33,073 nt of DNA from an uncultured Prevotellaceae bacterium (GCA_900316285.1 ONCG01000031.1:28361-61433); one strand, 5' to 3'; shown: positions 14,009 through 23,092, numbered from the stretch's first letter. A program made the numbers and translations. Notes: a model not told the origin generated them from the letters alone.

Positions 14009-16486
14009 TTATTTGACGTCGATACTAATGGTCTTTGCCTTTACCCGACGGCTCTTGTCGCGAATGGTGAGCTGCAATTTACCTGGTTTCTGACCTGCCT
14101 GTACGGTAACAACCAGCTTGCCGGCAAAGAGACGCATCGTGGGATTGGTGAAGACCTCGGTGGATGTGGCGTCGCCATTACAAACCGCACGGAACTTACC
14201 TGCACCCGTCACCTCAAACGATAGTTGGTCGGTAGCATCGGGAATCTCGTTTCCTGCCTTGTCGACGAGCGAAACTGTCACATAGGCCAAGTCGTCGCCA
14301 TCAGCACGGAGCGTCTGGTCGCCATTCTGAGTCCAAACGGTAGTCTTCATAGCCGTGGGCTTGCCAGCCGTGCGAAGTACTTGCTCGCCTGCCCGATTAC
14401 CCTGTTCGTCGTAGACCACAACCTTCAGCTCACCCGGTTCATAACGCACATCATTCCAACGTAGACGATAGCGGTCGAAGATGGTCTGGGGCGTGTGTTT
14501 TACAACGTCGGCATTATAGAAATTCACCTGCTCGCTGGTAGCCTTCGTGATTTTGCCCTGCGACTTCCCGTTCACGAACAGTTCGGCAGTTGGATAATCC
14601 GTATAGCAATAGACGGGTGTTTGCTTTCCTTTACGTTCTGCCCACGTCCAATGTGGCAAAAGATGGATGGTGTGCTCTTCCTTATTCCATTGAGAACGAT
14701 AGAGGTAGTAACGATCTTTGGGCATTCCAGCCAGGTCGCAGATGCCAAAATAGCTGGAACGCGAAGGCCAGTAGCCGTCATAGGGTGTAGGCTCTCCAAG
14801 ATAGTCGAAACCCGTCCATACAAACTGTCCGATGGTGAATGGCAGGTCGTCCATTGCCATGAAGTCAATCTCAGGCAGATTGCTCCACGAGCACCACTCT
14901 GAGTCGTATCCGTTGCATTGGCCGTCGTCGTAGGTCTTGTGGTTCGAATACTCCACGGGGAACTTGTAGACACCTCGCGAACTGACCGTCGAAGCTGTCT
15001 CACTTCCGAGCAGGAAGCCTTGGTGGAGTCGTTCAATACCTGGCAGATACCGATGTACGCGATAGTTGAAGCCCGGCACGTCCATCGCTTGTGCAAAGCC
15101 TGAACTGAGCGCGTTGTCTACGCGATCCAATCCTTGTGTGACAGGGCGCGAGGGATCAAGCGCGTGGCAGATGCCTTGCAGGCGGATGCTGATCTGTCGA
15201 CCTTCCTCGCTCCATTGCTCTGGAATCTCGTTACCTATCGACCACATCACCAGCGACGGGTGGTTACGATGGTTCAGCACGAGATTTTCAACATCTTTGT
15301 CAGCCCACTCGCGGAAGAAACGGGCGTAGCCGTTCTTGCACTTGGGATAAATCCACATGTCGAACGATTCTGCCATTACCATCATACCCAGCGAGTCGTA
15401 GACCTCCATCTGCATGGTAGAAGGCATGTTGTGGCTTGTTCGAATAGCATCGCAACCCATCTCTTTCAGAATCTTCACCTGACGTATGAGCGCAGCTTTG
15501 TTGACGGCAGCACCCAACGGACCAAGGTCGTGGTGCAGACAGACGCCCTTCAGCTTACGTGTTTGGCCGTTGAGCTCAAACCCATGTTCACGGCTGACGC
15601 GAACGGTACGAATGCCCGTTTTCATCGTTTTCGAGTCTATCAACACACGCTGATCAGCTTCTCCAGCCTTGCCCAGCTTGTACACGTCTGTCTTTATACT
15701 ATATAAATAAGGTGTCTCTGGCGACCATAGCTGCGGATTCTTGATGGTAAACCGCGCGTAGAACTTACCATCAGGCTCTAAGCGCACGTCGCCACTTTCG
15801 GCCTTCTGTCCATCAGGACCCGTCAACACCATCGAACCAACCATTTGGTCTGCCGGACCGACTACCTTTGCTTCGGCCTCCAAAACAGCCTTCTCTTTGT
15901 CGATGGTCATCGTGCGAACATAAACCGACCAATCATCGATATGTGTTTTCGAGGTCGTCACCAATTTCACAGGCCGATAGATGCCTCCACCAGGATACCA
16001 ACGCGAGCTCTCCTCGACGTTCTTCAGGTCGACGGAGATTTGGTTCTCTCCTTTAATTAAATAAGGTGTAACGTCGATGCGGAAGGCGTTATACCCATAA
16101 GCCCAACGTCCAGCCTCATGGCCATTCACGCTGACAACGGGCTCGCTCATCGCTCCGTCGAACAGCAATTCAGCATGACCTGGCAACTCGTCGAGGGCAA
16201 TCGTCGTACGATAATGCCCCTCGCCAATCCAAGGGAGCGCTCCCGAGCGGCCAGTCTTTTCCGACTTTTCCTTCTCGCCATTCTGCTCGATGGCAACCAC
16301 CTGTATGTCCCACTTCTTGTCGAAAGGCCCGCTAATAGCCCAGTCGTGAGGCACGTCGACTTGTTGCCACGTCTGTTTATCACGTGAGAAATCCCAGTTA
16401 CGAATTGTAAGTTCTCTGTGTGTTTGTGCGTACGAAACAATTGGAATCATCGCAATTGTACACAAAAATAGTTTCATCTTGTTCAT
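14009..16486 (-). CDS. Secreted GH2 beta-galactosidase-like glycosidase
   Basis: A protein of 825 residues with a signal peptide (MNKMKLFLCTIAMIPIVSYA, then QTHRE). It shows the GH2 order: a jelly-roll sugar-binding domain (about 25-180), an Ig-like domain (about 185-295), the TIM barrel (about 300-600), then a DUF4982-like and a further Ig-like domain. The acid/base is E420 in MWSIGNE and the likely nucleophile is E496 in LLGSETASTVSSRG. This motif set is that of Bacteroidetes GH2 beta-galactosidases with DUF4982; other substrates such as beta-glucuronides are less likely. It probably works in the periplasm on galactosides from plant or host glycans. It has a consensus promoter (16518-16549) and is divergent from the GH3/esterase operon, so the two sides may answer to related signals. 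Confidence 0.9.
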   Translation of the reverse strand: MNKMKLFLCTIAMIPIVSYAQTHRELTIRNWDFSRDKQTWQQVDVPHDWAISGPFDKKWDIQVVAIEQNGEKEKSEKTGRSGALPWIGEGHYRTTIALDELPGHAELLFDGAMSEPVVSVNGHEAGRWAYGYNAFRIDVTPYLIKGENQISVDLKNVEESSRWYPGGGIYRPVKLVTTSKTHIDDWSVYVRTMTIDKEKAVLEAEAKVVGPADQMVGSMVLTGPDGQKAESGDVRLEPDGKFYARFTIKNPQLWSPETPYLYSIKTDVYKLGKAGEADQRVLIDSKTMKTGIRTVRVSREHGFELNGQTRKLKGVCLHHDLGPLGAAVNKAALIRQVKILKEMGCDAIRTSHNMPSTMQMEVYDSLGMMVMAESFDMWIYPKCKNGYARFFREWADKDVENLVLNHRNHPSLVMWSIGNEIPEQWSEEGRQISIRLQGICHALDPSRPVTQGLDRVDNALSSGFAQAMDVPGFNYRVHRYLPGIERLHQGFLLGSETASTVSSRGVYKFPVEYSNHKTYDDGQCNGYDSEWCSWSNLPEIDFMAMDDLPFTIGQFVWTGFDYLGEPTPYDGYWPSRSSYFGICDLAGMPKDRYYLYRSQWNKEEHTIHLLPHWTWAERKGKQTPVYCYTDYPTAELFVNGKSQGKITKATSEQVNFYNADVVKHTPQTIFDRYRLRWNDVRYEPGELKVVVYDEQGNRAGEQVLRTAGKPTAMKTTVWTQNGDQTLRADGDDLAYVTVSLVDKAGNEIPDATDQLSFEVTGAGKFRAVCNGDATSTEVFTNPTMRLFAGKLVVTVQAGQKPGKLQLTIRDKSRRVKAKTISIDVK

Positions 16487-16517
16487 AATGAATTGATATG
16501 AGTCAAATAAGTTGTGA

Positions 16518-16549
16518 CAAAGTTACAATTTTTCACCAATTTCTGCAAA
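16518..16549 (-). promoter_or_regulatory. Bacteroidota promoter for the GH2 gene
   Basis: On the minus strand TTTG (16549-16546), a 20-base spacer, then TAACTTTG (16525-16518). The start codon lies about 31 bases downstream. Confidence 0.8.
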
Positions 16550-16626
16550 CTTTTTGGCTTGTTTCTAAAAAAAACACAATTGTGTGGGCACACAGATTTT
16601 TTTATCAAAAAAAACTCTCATAAAAG

Positions 16627-16657
16627 TTTGGAAGTTCTAAAAAAATACTTACCTTTG
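16627..16657 (+). promoter_or_regulatory. Bacteroidota promoter of the intergenic small RNA
   Basis: TTTG (16627-16630), a 19-base spacer, then TACCTTTG (16650-16657). The predicted transcript runs into a strong terminator about 90 bases later and not directly into the GH3 gene. Confidence 0.75.
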
Positions 16658-16663
16658 CAAACG

Positions 16664-16756
16664 TTATCCTGAAAACAATCTTTTTACCTTAAAAGACTAA
16701 TACCTATTGAAGATTTAAAGCGATCGCCTGTGACAGGCCGTCGCTTTAGTTTTTTT
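16664..16756 (+). ncRNA. Candidate small RNA between GH2 and GH3
   Basis: Ends are inferred from a consensus promoter (16627-16657) and a strong intrinsic terminator (16717-16756), giving about 93 bases. No open frame of useful length lies within it. The 5' half is unstructured and A/U-rich (TACCTATTGAAGATTTAAAG near its centre), a shape common in base-pairing regulators. The GH3 gene has a separate -7 box at 16876-16883, so this is more likely a free RNA than only a leader, though an attenuator for GH3 is possible. I do not recognise the family. Confidence 0.6.
16717..16756 (+). terminator. Terminator of the small RNA
   Basis: A two-step stem: AAAGCGA (16717-16723) with TCGCTTT (16741-16747), and inside it CCTG (16727-16730) with CAGG (16734-16737). 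A run of seven T (16750-16756) follows. Confidence 0.88.
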
Positions 16757-16875
16757 ATGAACATTTGTAAAGAAAAACAGCCGCAACACCCAATCCCGTC
16801 GCACACAATATCCAAGATGTTACATGTGGAATGTTATTTGATACACCAAGCACAATCCTTTCATACATTTTTTAG

Positions 16876-16883
16876 TACCTTTG
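16876..16883 (+). promoter_or_regulatory. -7 promoter box of the GH3/esterase operon
   Basis: TACCTTTG lies 14 bases before the ATG at 16898. No TTTG lies at the expected -33 distance, which would fit a promoter needing an activator. Confidence 0.55.
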
Positions 16884-16897
16884 CATCAAAATAAACC

Positions 16898-19513
16898 ATG
16901 CGAAATATGAAGAAAGCTATCATCTTGGCGATTATCGCCATCACCTTGAGCACAAACCGTGTGAATGCTCAAACACAGTATCCTTGGCAGAACCCACAGC
17001 TGTCGAGGTCGGAACGAGTGGAGAGTCTGTTGGGAATGCTGACGCCTGAAGAGAAAGTCGGGTTGATGATGAACAAGTCGATTTCTATCGACCGACTTGG
17101 CATCCCCAGCTATAACTGGTGGAGCGAAGCGTGCCACGGAGTTCGCCAAGACGGCTATACCGTCTATCCCCAGCCCATTGGCCTGGCGGCAGCCTTTAGC
17201 GAGAAGTTGGTCTTCGATGTGTTCTCGCAAGTTAGCGACGAGGCACGCGCCAACTGGAACCGCTCCGACCACAGCGTAAAGCACGTCGGCATGGGCGAGG
17301 TCTACTATCCTGGCAATCCTGAACTCACATTCTGGTGTCCAAACGTGAACATCTTCCGCGATCCACGTTGGGGACGTGGCCAGGAGACATGTGGAGAAGA
17401 CCCCTATCTGAATGCTGTGTTGGGTGTGCAGACCGTTCTGGGCATGCAAGACCCAAAGAATGGTTATTTCAAAACCCACGCCTGCGCCAAACACTATGCC
17501 GTACATAGCGGGCCAGAACCCCTGCGCCACTCCATGAACGTGGAACCCACGAACCGCGATCTATGGGAGACCTACCTACCTGCCTTCAAGGCTTTGGTGA
17601 AGAAGGGCAACGTGCGCGAGGTAATGTGCGCCTACCAGCGTTTTGAGGGTAAGCCCTGTTGCACTAGCGACCGTCTGCTCATCGACATCCTTCGCAACAA
17701 ATGGGACTACAAGGGAATTGTGCTCACAGACTGCGACGCCATCAACAACTTCTTCAACCGAGGTCAACATGAAACACATAAGGACGGACTCTCGGCATCG
17801 GTCGACGCCGTTCTCAACGGCACGGATTTAGAGTGCGGAAAGGTGTTCATGAGTCTTACCGAAGGTCTGAATAAGGGACTTATTGAGGAGGATGTGTTGG
17901 ATTCCCACTTGAGAAACACTTTGACCGGGCGCTTCGAATTAGGTATGTTCGACCCCGCCGAAATGCTACCCTGGGCAAAGATTCCTGCCTCTGACATCAG
18001 TAGCGAGAAGCACAACGAGCTTGCCACACAGGCCGCACGCGAGTCGATGGTGCTTTTGGAAAATAGTGGTGTGCTGCCTCTTTCAAAGAACATCAAGACG
18101 CTCGCCGTTGTGGGACCTAATGCCGACGACGTAGAGTTGCTCAACGGCAACTACGGCGGCACCCCCACCAAGAATCACCAGCACTCCCTACTCTACGGCA
18201 TCCGCCAAGCGCTTCCCAACACAAACATCATCTATCATAAAGCTTGCGAACTGAACGACGAGTACACCACCATTCACCACCTACAAGACTTCAACGACGG
18301 CAAGGGTGTGAAAGTGGAGTTCTGGAACAACAAGGAACTGAGCGGAGAACCCGCGAAGAGCGGCTACTACAACGAGCTGAATTTCTCGACATTCGGAGCC
18401 TGGGGCTTTGCCGAGGGCATCAACAACGACTCTCTTTCGGTACGCGTAAGCGGACAGTATACCGCAACGTTTACCGGCGAGATGAAGTATACCCTCACCA
18501 CCGACAACGGATACGTTCTAAAAGTGAACGGCGAGGTTGTTGAGGAGGCTGCCGCAGGCAACGGCAGACGTGGTTTCGGCTTTGGACGTCGCCGTCCAGA
18601 CTACAAGTCGTTCAACGTAGAGAAAGGAAAGACCTACGATGTGGAGATTGAATATCGTCGCGGCAACGGACAGTTCGCCATGCTTCGTGGTGACATCTGT
18701 GAGCGAAAGCTGGCCGACTTCACCGACCTTGCCAACGAGGTGAAACAAGCCGACGCTATCATTATTATCGGTGGAATCTCGGCACGTATGGAAGGCGAAG
18801 GTGGCGACAAGCAGACCATTGAACTTCCAAAGGTTCAGCAGATGCTGCTTACCGCTATGCATAAGACTGGCCGTCCCGTCGTCTTCGTCAATTGCTCTGG
18901 CTCGGCTATCGCCTTTGGAAGTGTGGAAGGTCAATACGACGCCCTGTTGCAAGCGTGGTATCCCGGCCAGGGAGGTGCTAAGGCTTTGGCCGACGTGCTC
19001 TTTGGCGACTACAACCCTGGCGGCAAGCTGCCCGTCACGTTCTATCGTTCGAACGACGACCTACCCGACTTCCTCGACTACTCCATGAAGAACCGCACCT
19101 ATCGCTACTTCACCGGTCAGCCGCAATATGCATTCGGCTATGGTCTGAGCTACACCACTTTCAACGTCGGCAAGGCCAAGCTGTCGCGCAAGTCGATGAA
19201 GAAGGACGGCAAAGTCACCCTGACCGTTCCCGTCACCAATACGGGCAAACGCGAGGGAACCGAAACCATTCAGGTCTACGTGAAGGCGCTCGACGATGCT
19301 GGTGCTCCCATCAAGGCGTTGAAAGGCTTCCAGAAGCTCATGCTGAGTCCGGGCGAAACAAAGAACTTCTCCGTAACCCTCGACAGCGAGGCCTTTGAAT
19401 ACTACGATGAAGCCATCGACGAGCTAAGCCCTCGTGCCGGCAAGTATCAGATTCTGTATGGCACATCATCTCGAGATGCCGATCTGAAAGCTCTGCCATT
19501 CACGCTGAAATAA
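16898..19513 (+). CDS. Secreted GH3 glycosidase with PA14 domain (beta-xylosidase/beta-glucosidase type)
   Basis: A protein of 871 residues with a signal peptide ending near VNAQTQ (about residue 25). The N-terminal GH3 barrel carries NWWSEACHGV (73-82), RDPRWGRGQETCGEDPYLN (154-172), the KHY pair (about 198-200) and the nucleophile D278 in IVLTDCD. The second GH3 domain (about 395-470 and 600-720) is split by a PA14 insertion (about 470-600), which often shapes substrate choice. A fibronectin III-like domain ends the protein (about 765-871). The motif set is closest to Bacteroidetes beta-xylosidases; a beta-glucosidase is the main alternative. It leads an operon with two esterases that fit xylan debranching. 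A later start at 16907 would also keep the signal peptide. Confidence 0.9.
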   Translation: MRNMKKAIILAIIAITLSTNRVNAQTQYPWQNPQLSRSERVESLLGMLTPEEKVGLMMNKSISIDRLGIPSYNWWSEACHGVRQDGYTVYPQPIGLAAAFSEKLVFDVFSQVSDEARANWNRSDHSVKHVGMGEVYYPGNPELTFWCPNVNIFRDPRWGRGQETCGEDPYLNAVLGVQTVLGMQDPKNGYFKTHACAKHYAVHSGPEPLRHSMNVEPTNRDLWETYLPAFKALVKKGNVREVMCAYQRFEGKPCCTSDRLLIDILRNKWDYKGIVLTDCDAINNFFNRGQHETHKDGLSASVDAVLNGTDLECGKVFMSLTEGLNKGLIEEDVLDSHLRNTLTGRFELGMFDPAEMLPWAKIPASDISSEKHNELATQAARESMVLLENSGVLPLSKNIKTLAVVGPNADDVELLNGNYGGTPTKNHQHSLLYGIRQALPNTNIIYHKACELNDEYTTIHHLQDFNDGKGVKVEFWNNKELSGEPAKSGYYNELNFSTFGAWGFAEGINNDSLSVRVSGQYTATFTGEMKYTLTTDNGYVLKVNGEVVEEAAAGNGRRGFGFGRRRPDYKSFNVEKGKTYDVEIEYRRGNGQFAMLRGDICERKLADFTDLANEVKQADAIIIIGGISARMEGEGGDKQTIELPKVQQMLLTAMHKTGRPVVFVNCSGSAIAFGSVEGQYDALLQAWYPGQGGAKALADVLFGDYNPGGKLPVTFYRSNDDLPDFLDYSMKNRTYRYFTGQPQYAFGYGLSYTTFNVGKAKLSRKSMKKDGKVTLTVPVTNTGKREGTETIQVYVKALDDAGAPIKALKGFQKLMLSPGETKNFSVTLDSEAFEYYDEAIDELSPRAGKYQILYGTSSRDADLKALPFTLK

Positions 19514-19562
19514 CTAATCAAAAACAATCATATTGAACGTTCTCACAAAAGACAAGAAAAGT

Positions 19563-20522
19563 ATGAAAAAGAAACTTTCATCAATACTGGCGATGTGGTG
19601 CATGACAACACTCGCAGTAGCCCAGCCAGGAGGCGGTTTTGGCGGATTCGGCGGATTCCAGAAAGAAGCCTCCTTGGAAACCTCTCAAGTGTGGAAAGAC
19701 GTGAACTATGCAGGCGACGACCAGGCATTCCATACCTGCGACATCTATCTGCCCAAGCAAGAAAAAGCAGCCTATCCTGTTGTGATTCACATCTACGGAA
19801 GCGCTTGGTTCAGCAATAGCAGCAAAGGTGCTGCCGACCTTGGAACCATCGTGAAAGCTTTACTTAATGCAGGCTATGCTGTTGTATGTCCGAACCACCG
19901 TTCGAGCATGGACGCCAAGTGGCCAGCGCAGTTGCACGACATTCGTGCCGTCATCCGTTTCGTGCGTGGCGAGGCAGCCAAGTACCACTTCGACCCATCC
20001 TTTGTTGCGACCAGCGGCTTCTCATCGGGCGGTCATCTTGCTTCAATAGCTGCTACCACAAGCGGTCAGAAGCAATCCAAGGTGGGCACGGTCGATATCG
20101 ACCTTGAAGGCAACGTGGGCAACTACTGCAACGAGTTGAGTACCGTAAATGCTGCTTGCGACTGGTCTGGCCCCGTTGACCTCACGGCTATGGATTGCGG
20201 AGACCACATGCAGATGGGCGAGAAGAGTCCTGAGGACATTCTGCTGAACGCCAGTCTTGCCACAGAGCCCGATAAATACCTCAGCCTGAGCGCCACCAAC
20301 TATGTCGACAAGAACGACCCTCCCATCATCATTTTCCATGGAGAGAAAGATAATGTGGTGCCGTGTTGTCAAGGCAAAAAGTTCTATGAGTTGCTCAAGG
20401 CTGCAGGCGTGAAAACCACGGCAACGTTCGTTCCGGAAGGCGGACACGGCATGGGTATGTATTCAGAAGACAACTTACAAAAGATGGTCGGCTTCCTGAA
20501 TGAGGCTGGCGGTAACAAATAA
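19563..20522 (+). CDS. Secreted alpha/beta-hydrolase, probable acetyl xylan esterase
   Basis: A protein of 319 residues with a signal peptide (to about AVAQ, residue 21), then a Gly/Phe-rich stretch, GGGFGGFGGF. The alpha/beta-hydrolase core shows IHIYGSAWF (an oxyanion region), the nucleophile elbow GFSSG with S154, D263 in FHGEKDNVVP and H295 in EGGHGMG. This pattern resembles BD-FAE-like and acetyl xylan esterases, which remove acetyl or similar groups from plant polysaccharides. Start 19563 is chosen for the signal peptide; the open frame begins earlier at a TTG. It is 49 bases after GH3 and 13 bases before the next gene, so the three are very likely one operon. Confidence 0.82.
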   Translation: MKKKLSSILAMWCMTTLAVAQPGGGFGGFGGFQKEASLETSQVWKDVNYAGDDQAFHTCDIYLPKQEKAAYPVVIHIYGSAWFSNSSKGAADLGTIVKALLNAGYAVVCPNHRSSMDAKWPAQLHDIRAVIRFVRGEAAKYHFDPSFVATSGFSSGGHLASIAATTSGQKQSKVGTVDIDLEGNVGNYCNELSTVNAACDWSGPVDLTAMDCGDHMQMGEKSPEDILLNASLATEPDKYLSLSATNYVDKNDPPIIIFHGEKDNVVPCCQGKKFYELLKAAGVKTTATFVPEGGHGMGMYSEDNLQKMVGFLNEAGGNK

Positions 20523-20535
20523 AAAGAATAAGGTT

Positions 20536-22473
20536 ATGAAAAAAGTGCTTTTATCAATTGTTATGTTGATGGCCGCGACCGCAGTTTTTTCGCAGCCACG
20601 CGTCAACGACGACGGAACCGTCACATTCCGCTACAAAAACGATTCTGCAAAAGTCGTGATGGTCGACGTGCAGTTTGCCGGCCGAAACGAAATGAAACGT
20701 GGCGACGACGGCATCTGGACCGCTACTCTCGGACCTGCCGAACCCGACATGTATCCTTATTGCTTCATCGTGGACGGCATCAGCGTGATGGATCCAGAGA
20801 ACGATCTTTATTTCCCTAACGAGGGATTCAAGAACAGTCTGCTCGAGATCAAGTCGAAGAACGGTCCTCTGCCTCACGACATCCGCGATGTGCCTCATGG
20901 CAGGTTGGAATACATCCACTACTACTCGCAAAGTCTCGGTGGAACCAATACCGCTATTGTATACCTCCCGCCAGGCTACATGGAGAGTCAGCAGAAACGC
21001 TATCCCGTGTTCTACCTCATTAGCGGAACTACCGATACGGAGGAAGTATATTATAAGGTGGGACGCGTGAACTACATTCTTGACAACCTAATTGCCGACA
21101 AGCAGGCAAAGGAGATGATTGTGGTCCTGCCCTATGGTAATCCCACGAAACTTCTGCCCGCGCCACCAACTGCAGGAATGCCGCAGACACAGTTTGGCGG
21201 CGACGTCTTCAGCAAGGACCTGATTCAAGACCTGATGCCTTACATCGAGAGCAACTATCGCACACGCAACGACCGCGACCATCGTGCCATCGGCGGTTTT
21301 TCGCGTGGAGGCAACCAGGGACTCTTCAACGGTTTGAGCAATCTCGACAAGTTCAGCTATCTGTGCAGCTATAGCTCGTTCACGTCGACCACCATTCCCG
21401 ATGTCTACGACAACGCCGACGACACGAACAAGAAGATTCATCTGTTCTGGCTCGGCGTGGGTACCGACGACTTCCTCTATGGAAATGCCCGCGACTACAT
21501 GGAGTTTCTCGACAAGAAAGGCATCCGTTCCGTAAAAGAGTTCACCACAGGAAAGTTCGGTCACACGTGGATGAATGCGAAGTATTTCCTCGTAAAGACT
21601 CTCCCTTTGCTCTTCAACAAAAAGGCTGCCGACGATGCGATGGCGGCTGCAAAGCCGGCTCCTGCTGCTACAGGTCAGGAGCAGCAGTTCACACCTGGCG
21701 TGATGGCCCGTCTGTTCCCCCGCCCCATCATCTCGCCGGAATATAGCGAACAGGGCATTACCTTCCGCTTCAAAGCCCCTGAGGCCAAGCAAGTGGAGCT
21801 GAAGTGTGAGATGCTGCCTCGCAATATCGTCATGGAGCGCGACAGCGATGGAGTTTGGAGCACGATGGTCAGAGACTATCTCTTCGAAACATTCAAGTAT
21901 TGCTTTGTTGTTGACGGAACACCTGTTGCCGACCCGAGCAATATGTATCTCTCGCCTGACGTAGGCTTCAAATACAGCATCGCCAACAACCCGAATTCCC
22001 ACTTCAACTTCGCCTCGCAAGGCAACATCAAACACGGCCGTACAAGCTATGACCTCGACAGGCAGGAGGCATGGTATATTGCACCCATGCAAGAAGGACG
22101 AATGGTTATTCCTGCCTTCATACAGCTCGTTCCTGGTGAGGGCGACACGATGGAAAGCTGGTTCAAGGTGGGTGGAGCCGATGCGATTGCCGACCAGTTG
22201 CTGTCGACTGGCAAGACTCGTTCCTGCATTATCACAACAAGCAAACTCGAGTTCATGCAGAACATGCCGCAAAGACCGGGATTTGGCATCAAGACCCTAC
22301 GTGCCGACGACTTCGCCACTTGGGCTCAACGTCGACGCGCTCTGACACGTCTGCTCATCGACCTGGGCAAGGAACCCGAACCCCAATTCCCGATGGGAGG
22401 CTTCGGTGGCGGAGGCGGCTTCGGAGGAGGCGGAGGTTTTGGCGGCGGAGGATTCGGTGGAGGCGGATTCTAA
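20536..22473 (+). CDS. Secreted CE1/feruloyl-esterase-like protein with two E-set domains and Gly/Phe tail
   Basis: A protein of 645 residues with a signal peptide (to about residue 19). The order is: an E-set domain (about 21-105, FRYKNDSAKVVMVD), then a CE1-type esterase (about 120-365) with G-F-S-R-G at S256 as nucleophile, a likely D311 or D312 and H343. A second E-set domain follows (about 405-490), then a shortened second esterase-like part (about 499-610), and last a Gly/Phe-rich tail (620-645). The second half repeats the plan of the first but lacks the GxSxG elbow. The first half fits feruloyl or related esterases acting on arabinoxylan. Start 20536 is chosen over 20500 for the signal peptide. 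It is the last gene of the GH3 operon. Confidence 0.82.
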   Translation: MKKVLLSIVMLMAATAVFSQPRVNDDGTVTFRYKNDSAKVVMVDVQFAGRNEMKRGDDGIWTATLGPAEPDMYPYCFIVDGISVMDPENDLYFPNEGFKNSLLEIKSKNGPLPHDIRDVPHGRLEYIHYYSQSLGGTNTAIVYLPPGYMESQQKRYPVFYLISGTTDTEEVYYKVGRVNYILDNLIADKQAKEMIVVLPYGNPTKLLPAPPTAGMPQTQFGGDVFSKDLIQDLMPYIESNYRTRNDRDHRAIGGFSRGGNQGLFNGLSNLDKFSYLCSYSSFTSTTIPDVYDNADDTNKKIHLFWLGVGTDDFLYGNARDYMEFLDKKGIRSVKEFTTGKFGHTWMNAKYFLVKTLPLLFNKKAADDAMAAAKPAPAATGQEQQFTPGVMARLFPRPIISPEYSEQGITFRFKAPEAKQVELKCEMLPRNIVMERDSDGVWSTMVRDYLFETFKYCFVVDGTPVADPSNMYLSPDVGFKYSIANNPNSHFNFASQGNIKHGRTSYDLDRQEAWYIAPMQEGRMVIPAFIQLVPGEGDTMESWFKVGGADAIADQLLSTGKTRSCIITTSKLEFMQNMPQRPGFGIKTLRADDFATWAQRRRALTRLLIDLGKEPEPQFPMGGFGGGGGFGGGGGFGGGGFGGGGF

Positions 22474-22505
22474 CATCATCGCATTCCTTTTTCGCAGTTA
22501 ATCAT

Positions 22506-22555
22506 AAGGAGCAATGTTTTAGCGGTCGACTTACGACACTAGAACATTGCTCTTG
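22506..22555 (+). terminator. Probable terminator of the GH3/esterase operon
   Basis: A 12-bp imperfect stem (22507-22518 with 22543-22554) encloses a loop containing a second small hairpin, GTCG with CGAC. The T tract is weak (TCTTGTTTGT). It follows the stop codon by about 33 bases. Confidence 0.55.
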
Positions 22556-22559
22556 TTTG

Positions 22560-22689
22560 TATAGAGCATAGCTCCGTAATGTACAGAGCAGTGTTCCCTA
22601 GGATACAGAGACGTGCTCCGTAGGTATATAGAGGCATGCTCTGTATGGTCGGGAGCAGTGCTCTGTAAGGTAGAGAGACGTGCTCCGTC
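22560..22689 (+). repeat. Array of 19-bp palindromes at 22-bp period (array 2)
   Basis: Six units start at 22560, 22582, 22604, 22627, 22649 and 22671, for example TACAGAGACGTGCTCCGTA and TATAGAGGCATGCTCTGTA, with 3-4 bases between them. The unit and period match the array at 4711-4839. It lies next to the shortened DUF3987-like gene, just as array 1 follows the island's replication-like genes. Confidence 0.85.
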
Positions 22690-22705
22690 GCGGAGCTTTT
22701 TAAGT

Positions 22706-23092
22706 TCAAATATCTCCATAATAGCAGACCCACCCCCTTACCTTACTCCAGATGTCGTGATAGACCAGCCATTCCACCAATTTCTTGAGTTCTGCCTCGT
22801 CGTGCTGACGAAAATCACGGCAAATTGCTTCCACTAAAAGTGACAGTTGGCCCTTATTATATCCACTATCGGCCACCAAATTTGCCATCATGCCACACAG
22901 TTCCTTCCAAGTGAGGTCGGGATACTGAAACTCAGAACCACTTACATGTGCGGCAAGTATAGGGAAAAGCATCGGAATTAGTGGTGCATGCATGTCTTTT
23001 GATACCTGCGAAAGCAAGATTTTTACGCACTCTGTACCTTTTCCGAGCCTTGGCATCTTGGGTGCAGTTTGTTTTGAAATGTCGTATTTCAT
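22706..23092 (-). pseudogene. Shortened DUF3987-like gene (internal in-frame deletion)
   Basis: An open frame of 128 residues on the minus strand, starting MKYDISKQTAPKMPRLGKGT. Residues 1 to about 108 align with the start of the protein at 2045-3358. The sequence then jumps from KKLVEW to LVYHDIWSK, which in the full gene is 232 codons further on. In the full gene both points carry GTGGAATGG (2360-2368 and 3056-3064), so a 696-base in-frame deletion between 9-base direct repeats explains it. After IWSK the sequence diverges and the frame stops 11 residues later. It still has an intact start and the inverted-repeat element upstream, so it may be expressed as a small protein, but it lacks most of the family domain. 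Confidence 0.85.

Noticed and set aside
21088-22272. Minus-strand open frame of 394 codons
   Set aside because: Antisense to the esterase-like gene, without start context or recognisable motifs.
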